NCBI RefSeq assembly: GCF_043641665.1
Contig: NC_092194.1
Span: forward strand, 14,490,798 to 14,554,797
Length of the DNA stretch: 64,000 bases
Direction: 5' to 3'
From: Enoplosus armatus
Lineage: Eukaryota; Chordata; Actinopteri; Centrarchiformes; Enoplosidae
The notes under the pieces are model-generated. The model saw nothing but the letters and a program-made list of their open reading frames with translations, was not told the DNA's origin and did not search any database. Positions 59,301 through 64,000 of the stretch are shown in pieces. How positions within the stretch are numbered: position 1 is the first letter of the stretch; every line of letters begins with the position of its first letter. The translations under genes and the position numbers were made by a program.

Positions 59301-62300
59301 ACATGTTATTGTTATTTAGTTATGGCTATTTTATGTTTTAAATGTCATAATTTGAAATCAAGTTTTCAGGGGCTTTAATCTTATATTGCCTTATGAACAT
59401 GCCCTCATGTTTCTGTTCACAGATCTTCACAGCAGATTCTACCTCTTGTATCTATCTTTATATCTCTATGTGTGAAAGTAATTTCCTTACACATCAGTTG
59501 CTTAACCACTCTACTGGTGGTCAGAGGTCACAGCATTCATTTTGCAAATGGTAAGATGAGTCACTGAGTACTCAGTGACATAGGGGAACGGAGTGTGTCT
59601 AGCACACCATTGTTGGCATGAGATACAGTATCTTTAAATGTGTGTGAGAGCGTGTGCCTGGCTGTGTATTAAAACTGTTGTCAGAGCCCTCTGAGTGAAG
59701 TCACTGATAGCTCTTCTAGCTCATTCTTGGAATTCTTTCCAGTGGAAACAATCTCATCGCTGATCCCAGTGTGTCAGCAGAGTCTGACCTGCCAACCCCT
59801 GAATTCTCCCCGACTCCCAACTATAGTCCACATTAACGCTGTTTCACCGTCACTCCTCTACACATAAACTCACACCAACCCCTTCATGTGCCCATAACAT
59901 AACCCCTCCCTCTTCAGTCTGGTATGTCACGAGGAGAAAAATAATGCTTATCCGATGAACTCTTTTTCCACTCCCTCTCCTCATTTTACTTTTTTTCCTC
60001 CAATGTAGTTGTTTTCTTGTTCTTTCTATTTTTCGCTCTCCCAGACTTTTATCCCATTCTGTTGTTTCAGCAAGTTTCCCATACTTACATGACAGTAGAA
60101 ATGTACTCTGCATTCCCACAGTGCAGGTTATATAACGTAAGTTAACATTTCATTATAAACAGTGCCCCTGTTCTTATAACCTTGCTATTTTTGTACTGCA
60201 ACCTTACTGTATAAGCCGCCAAGGTTTATTCTGTGTGTGCATGCATAACTGTGTCTGTGTGTTTGTGCAAAGCTTGCAAACAGGCACATGTGCTTGGAGG
60301 TTTTATGTCTAACTGGTGTCTGTTATTATGAGTGCCATGTGCGTAAGGGAAAGATTCTTTTCCCATGGTTCCTCAAGTGTGAGAAGAAAGTAGAGCTCTC
60401 AGGACATGAAGCAAAAACTCTGCTAGTTATTTATAACCTGTCTGGAGACGGCCCACCAAGCGCAGACACATATCTGGCACTGTCAACAAGGGAAGAGCTA
60501 GAGTAAGATACGCTGAGAGGCATACAACAAGGAGGGGGGATTAAAAGGTGATGGGGTCACGGATGGAAAAAGAAGGATGTTGAGGAGGTAGAGCATAAAA
60601 AACACCTGCACCGTGACGTGGATAAATCACAGGTTATAAAGACTGGTTGTCTCTGCAACTTAGATAAGGCTTGATGAGATAAGGTAAAATGCAACCATAG
60701 CAGAAATGACACTTGGGAACTTGCTTAGTGTCAAAATGCCCTCATAAATTTAATGTACTTTCCAAATGACACTTAAAACAGCATGGATGGAAAAAAATGC
60801 AAGAGACCTCTTGGAACTCGGTGAGGTAACTCATTTTGTTGTCATCTGTCCTTTCCCTGAATATATTTGACATTTGAAAACCCGACAGCGCCATGTGATA
60901 CACCAATCAAGAACAGAGGACCACGAAGTAGTGATTGCTATTCAAAACAAAGCCTCCTCAACTTCACAACTAATCAGAGTCAAGCATACTCAATACTCTG
61001 CCAAACTGCTCTCTGTACCTGCACGTCAGCAGACCAGCCTTTGAAGATACAATGCAACTGCTGGACTCACAGACACAGCACAGACGGGCGAGTCAAAGCA
61101 CCCTGGGACTCATTCTCTATTTAACAGAGTGATGTAAGGCGCATCTCATCCTCAAGCTTTTAAAGCTTTGATCAATACAAGTCATCCGCTTTATACTGTA
61201 GTTTTGTGCGTTAATGTGCTAAGCCACAGCCTGCTGCTCTTCCATAGGCTGTTGTTGATATAAATAGACTGCTTATGACCCCGCCACTCTGGCCTTATTG
61301 CCTAGAGACCAGGGTGGAAAAAGGGAGGCAAGAGAAAGGGGAGAGGACCAGGGCATAGACAGATATAAAGACACAGAAACTGACAGTGATTACAGTAACG
61401 TACATGTGCTGTTACAGGTGTGAGGCCGAGACATGTTGTCAAAGTGAAGAGGAAGTGAAGTAAAAGAGAAGAAGACTCACATTAAATCACCCATGTCCCC
61501 TCTTTGAACTGCTAAGAAAGCACAAGAGGTCATTAGAGGCAAGAATGTTTAAAAAAACAAACTAGATGAGTTTTTTTTTTTTTTCAATAAAGCCTTGTTA
61601 AAGTGCTATCAATAGACTCCATTGAAAATAAACCAAAACACAGTGTCCAATGCCTGAAAAAAGTCACTCTGTCTCTCCTACATGGATTTATGTAAGTGGA
61701 ATGGCATGTCTAACATGAGTTAATGTTGTTGGTCTCCACATTTATCTGTTAATGTGATCCCAACTTTCACTGTAAGAAAAGTTGCATTTAACTTGGCTCA
61801 CCTCCCCTGTCATTTTTATCAGCAAACATACCTAAAGTGTACATGTTTTATGTTTTTCAGGGATTAAAATGAATGTGATTCTTACCAGAGGACTTAGATA
61901 TTTGGAATTCTCCAAGGGAATATGATTAGGAGTACCTGATCAAATTGCTTTTGCTAAATTATCTTGGACAAGCGTCATTAATCATGGGGATGTGCTTGTC
62001 TTTTGAAGGTGAGTTGGCACTAGACTAAAAAAATGAGAGCTTGTTTCAAAGCAAAGTTTTTCCGTTCCCCTCTGAAGTGATGCGTTGACCCTTGAGAAGT
62101 TTATACTGACAAAGCTATACAGTTCACTCAGTCTCTCAGATAGAGTGCATGCCATAGGGAGCAGGTCATGGAAAAGTCTTGAGTTTGACTAAGTGCACTC
62201 TCTCTTTTACCCTGTCTGTCAGTCCGTCTCTACCTCACTCACCACACACACAGCAGCATACATACACACACACAAGCGCGTACGTGTGCATGCTCGGATA

Positions 62301-63010
62301 CACTCAGACACATTGACCAATCGACACGCACACACACATCACTGAATGCTGAGGTAATTTGTAACAGTAGAACAGCTCATAACTGTGGGTAAAAGAAACA
62401 AATGACACATGCTAGGATTTACACTGCTTTAAAAGGCTATGTTGGGGGACTCAGTCGAGAAGTATATCATCAATACCGTGCTTGAGATTTGAATGAGTTC
62501 TGACATATTATTAACACAGGGATCTTGACGGAGAATGCCACAACATGAGCAAAGCCTCTCAAGCTCTGAACAGAGGATTAGAGAGCACAAAAGCAGTTAC
62601 AGAAACGGACATATGGCTGTTCATTTCAGTGAGTTCAATCATGATTTAAAGACGTTCATGTCATTGCAAAGGTTAAGCTTCCAGACATAAAGTAGGCTAT
62701 TAGGTGGAGTCTGTTGAAACAAGGTGAAGCCTACTGGATGTTTACTCTTGAAACACTTCAACCAAGGGGCATGAATGATGAACTTCTTCTCAGAGTAGTG
62801 TTGTAGATTTGTCTTGTTCATTGTTAACCTGTATTAATGATTAAAATGATGTTGTTTTGCTGATTTTTTTTAATTTAAATGATGATGCTGTGATAGAATA
62901 GTTATACTAATCAACTTTTCTTTCCTCACTTACTTGGGGATTGCAGATTTGCGCGATTGTTGTTTAGTTTATTATGCACTGAGGTTGAAAGCCTCAGCTG
63001 CTATCGGTAC

Positions 63011-63420
63011 AATTTTGAGATACTTGTTCTTTACTGGAGTATTGCCATTTTATGCTACTTTATTCTTCCACTATATTTTGAAGGGAAATATTGTACTTTT
63101 TCCTCCACTACATTTACTTGACAGCTATAGTTACAAGTTACTGTGAAGATTCACTTATGATCGGTTATCAAAATATGATGCATTGTTACAGACTGAACTA
63201 TCCAACAGTATAAAGTAGTTAAAAGCTACTGCAGCTCCACCTCCTCCAGCTACTAAATTAAAATGCTGCTTAGACATTAATACACCTGTAATAATAATCA
63301 AATAATATGATACATAATAATGCAACACTCACAGGAGCGAGCATTTTCATGCATAATGAGCATTTTTACTTTTGATACTTTAAGTACATTTTGCTGATAT
63401 ACTTCTTCTTCTACCTCTCT
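63011..63420 (+). repeat. Interspersed teleost repeat with 'ttttgatactttaagtacattttgctga' end
   Basis: The block tttactggagtattgccattttatgctac... and the closing block tttttacttttgatacttta agree with a repeat seen very often in percomorph introns, often mis-annotated as protein because of its YATLFFHYI-type translation. Here the translated frame 62934-63146 is such an artefact. Confidence 0.6.
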
Positions 63421-63573
63421 CCCTTTGCACCTCCTACAAACACTATATGAGTGCAGGTAATTTGACTACTCCTTAAAACATAACATCCATAGTCACTTTC
63501 AGCACGTGAAATCTACATTGAGACCATGGCAACTTTTGTTCAACATGCTGCCGATGACTGTAGCTTGCACAAA

Positions 63574-63588
63574 CAGCACCCCCTGTTG
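63574..63588 (-). promoter_or_regulatory. CTCF-like site near the candidate downstream promoter, reverse
   Basis: On the minus strand CAACAGGGGGTGCTG resembles CTCF CCANNAGGGGGCGCT. It lies just upstream of the CpG-rich candidate exon. Confidence 0.35.
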
Positions 63589-63639
63589 ATGTCCGGGTGT
63601 AAGGACAGGTGAGAGGTAACAAGTTGAGAGGTCGTGTTA

Positions 63640-63937
63640 GCACAGCGGTGAGGCGGCTACATTTTTGCTGCAAAATTAGTAAGTAAAGGCACTCAAAGAA
63701 AGTGAAGTTGTCGTGGGTCATCGCGGAAAACAGATCGGCTGCGACACAGTTTCAACCGGCGTCAGCTTGGAGGAGTAGTTACGCAATTGTTGATAAGAGT
63801 TGCTTGTTAGCTAGCGTTAGCAAGCTGCTAGCGGGCTTGCTAAGTTGCTATGTCGCAACGAAGTGTTTGGACTTATTGGAGCTAACATAACAAGCTCGCC
63901 TAAGACAAACTTTGATTCTGGAGGAAAAACACCAAAG
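63640..63937 (+). other. Candidate CpG-rich, non-coding first exon of the next gene (start approximate)
   Basis: From about 63,700 the DNA becomes rich in CpG (more than ten within 200 bp), unlike its surroundings. It ends in AAAG|GTGAGT, a perfect donor, at 63937/63938. It has no long frame; the one ATG noted (63850-63852) opens an 11-codon upstream ORF ending at TAA 63883-63885. Repeated tagctagcgttagc-type words are common in teleost 5' leaders. In human the gene downstream of LBH on the same strand is LCLAT1, so this could be lclat1 exon 1; that is inference from synteny only. Confidence 0.5.
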
Positions 63938-64000
63938 GTGAGTATGTTGTCATCCGACAGTAACGTCATGTGATAACTATTCGACAGTAGTGGGTGCATA

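Larger units (their letters stand above)
56516..63639. other. Intergenic region between lbh and the next candidate promoter
   Basis: Apart from the 3' UTR copy and two interspersed repeats (59109-59300, 63011-63420), I see no gene. A run of CA-type short repeats occurs around 62,220-62,340, and a T14 tract at about 61,571-61,584. Confidence 0.6.

Noticed and set aside
62934..63146. 70-codon hydrophobic frame that looks like a membrane peptide
   Set aside because: It is the translation of a common percomorph interspersed repeat.
1..64000. CRISPR arrays, bacterial operons, phage or plasmid features
   Set aside because: The sequence is vertebrate nuclear DNA, with spliced genes and CA microsatellites; the only regular repeats are microsatellites.

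Overview
This window looks like a stretch of a spiny-rayed (percomorph) teleost nuclear genome. It is low in gene density and full of long (CA)n/(TG)n microsatellites. It also carries several short interspersed repeats whose ends read like families common in percomorph genomes: TTAA-flanked miniature elements with AAAGGG-type ends, the 'gcagccctaa'-ended family, and a 'gctaagctaagctaacc' family. Nearly all open reading frames over 60 codons are random, or are translations of microsatellites (Thr-His or Cys-Val runs), and are not annotated.

One protein-coding gene can be recognised with confidence: lbh (limb bud and heart development), plus strand, three coding exons. Exon 1 codes only 29 nt (46776-46804), exon 2 is 51442-51544, and exon 3 is 54515-54745 followed by a long 3' UTR ending near 56515. 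The splice phases agree (2 then 0), and the predicted 120-residue product carries the LBH core, beginning IFPDPSDFDRCCKLKDRLPS. A TATA-like box, an inverted CCAAT box and a G-quadruplex-type G tract lie just upstream of exon 1.

Layout: 1-46,400 is intergenic, with microsatellites, repeats and several candidate regulatory motifs (a palindromic RFX X-box, a four-site AP-1 cluster, a CRE/AP-1 pair, CTCF-like sites). 46,400-56,515 is lbh. 56,516-63,600 is downstream intergenic DNA, including a second, rearranged copy of about 1 kb of the lbh 3' UTR (57,883-58,662). 63,640-63,937 is a CpG-rich segment ending in a perfect splice donor. It is best read as the non-coding first exon of the next plus-strand gene. 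In human the order on one strand is YPEL5-LBH-LCLAT1, so lclat1 is a reasonable guess, but nothing in the sequence proves it.

I see no operon, CRISPR array, defence system, rRNA, tRNA or viral gene. The most unusual items are the duplicated 3' UTR segment, the very short first coding exon of lbh, the AP-1 cluster at 20.2 kb and the perfect 19-bp hairpin at 18.0 kb.
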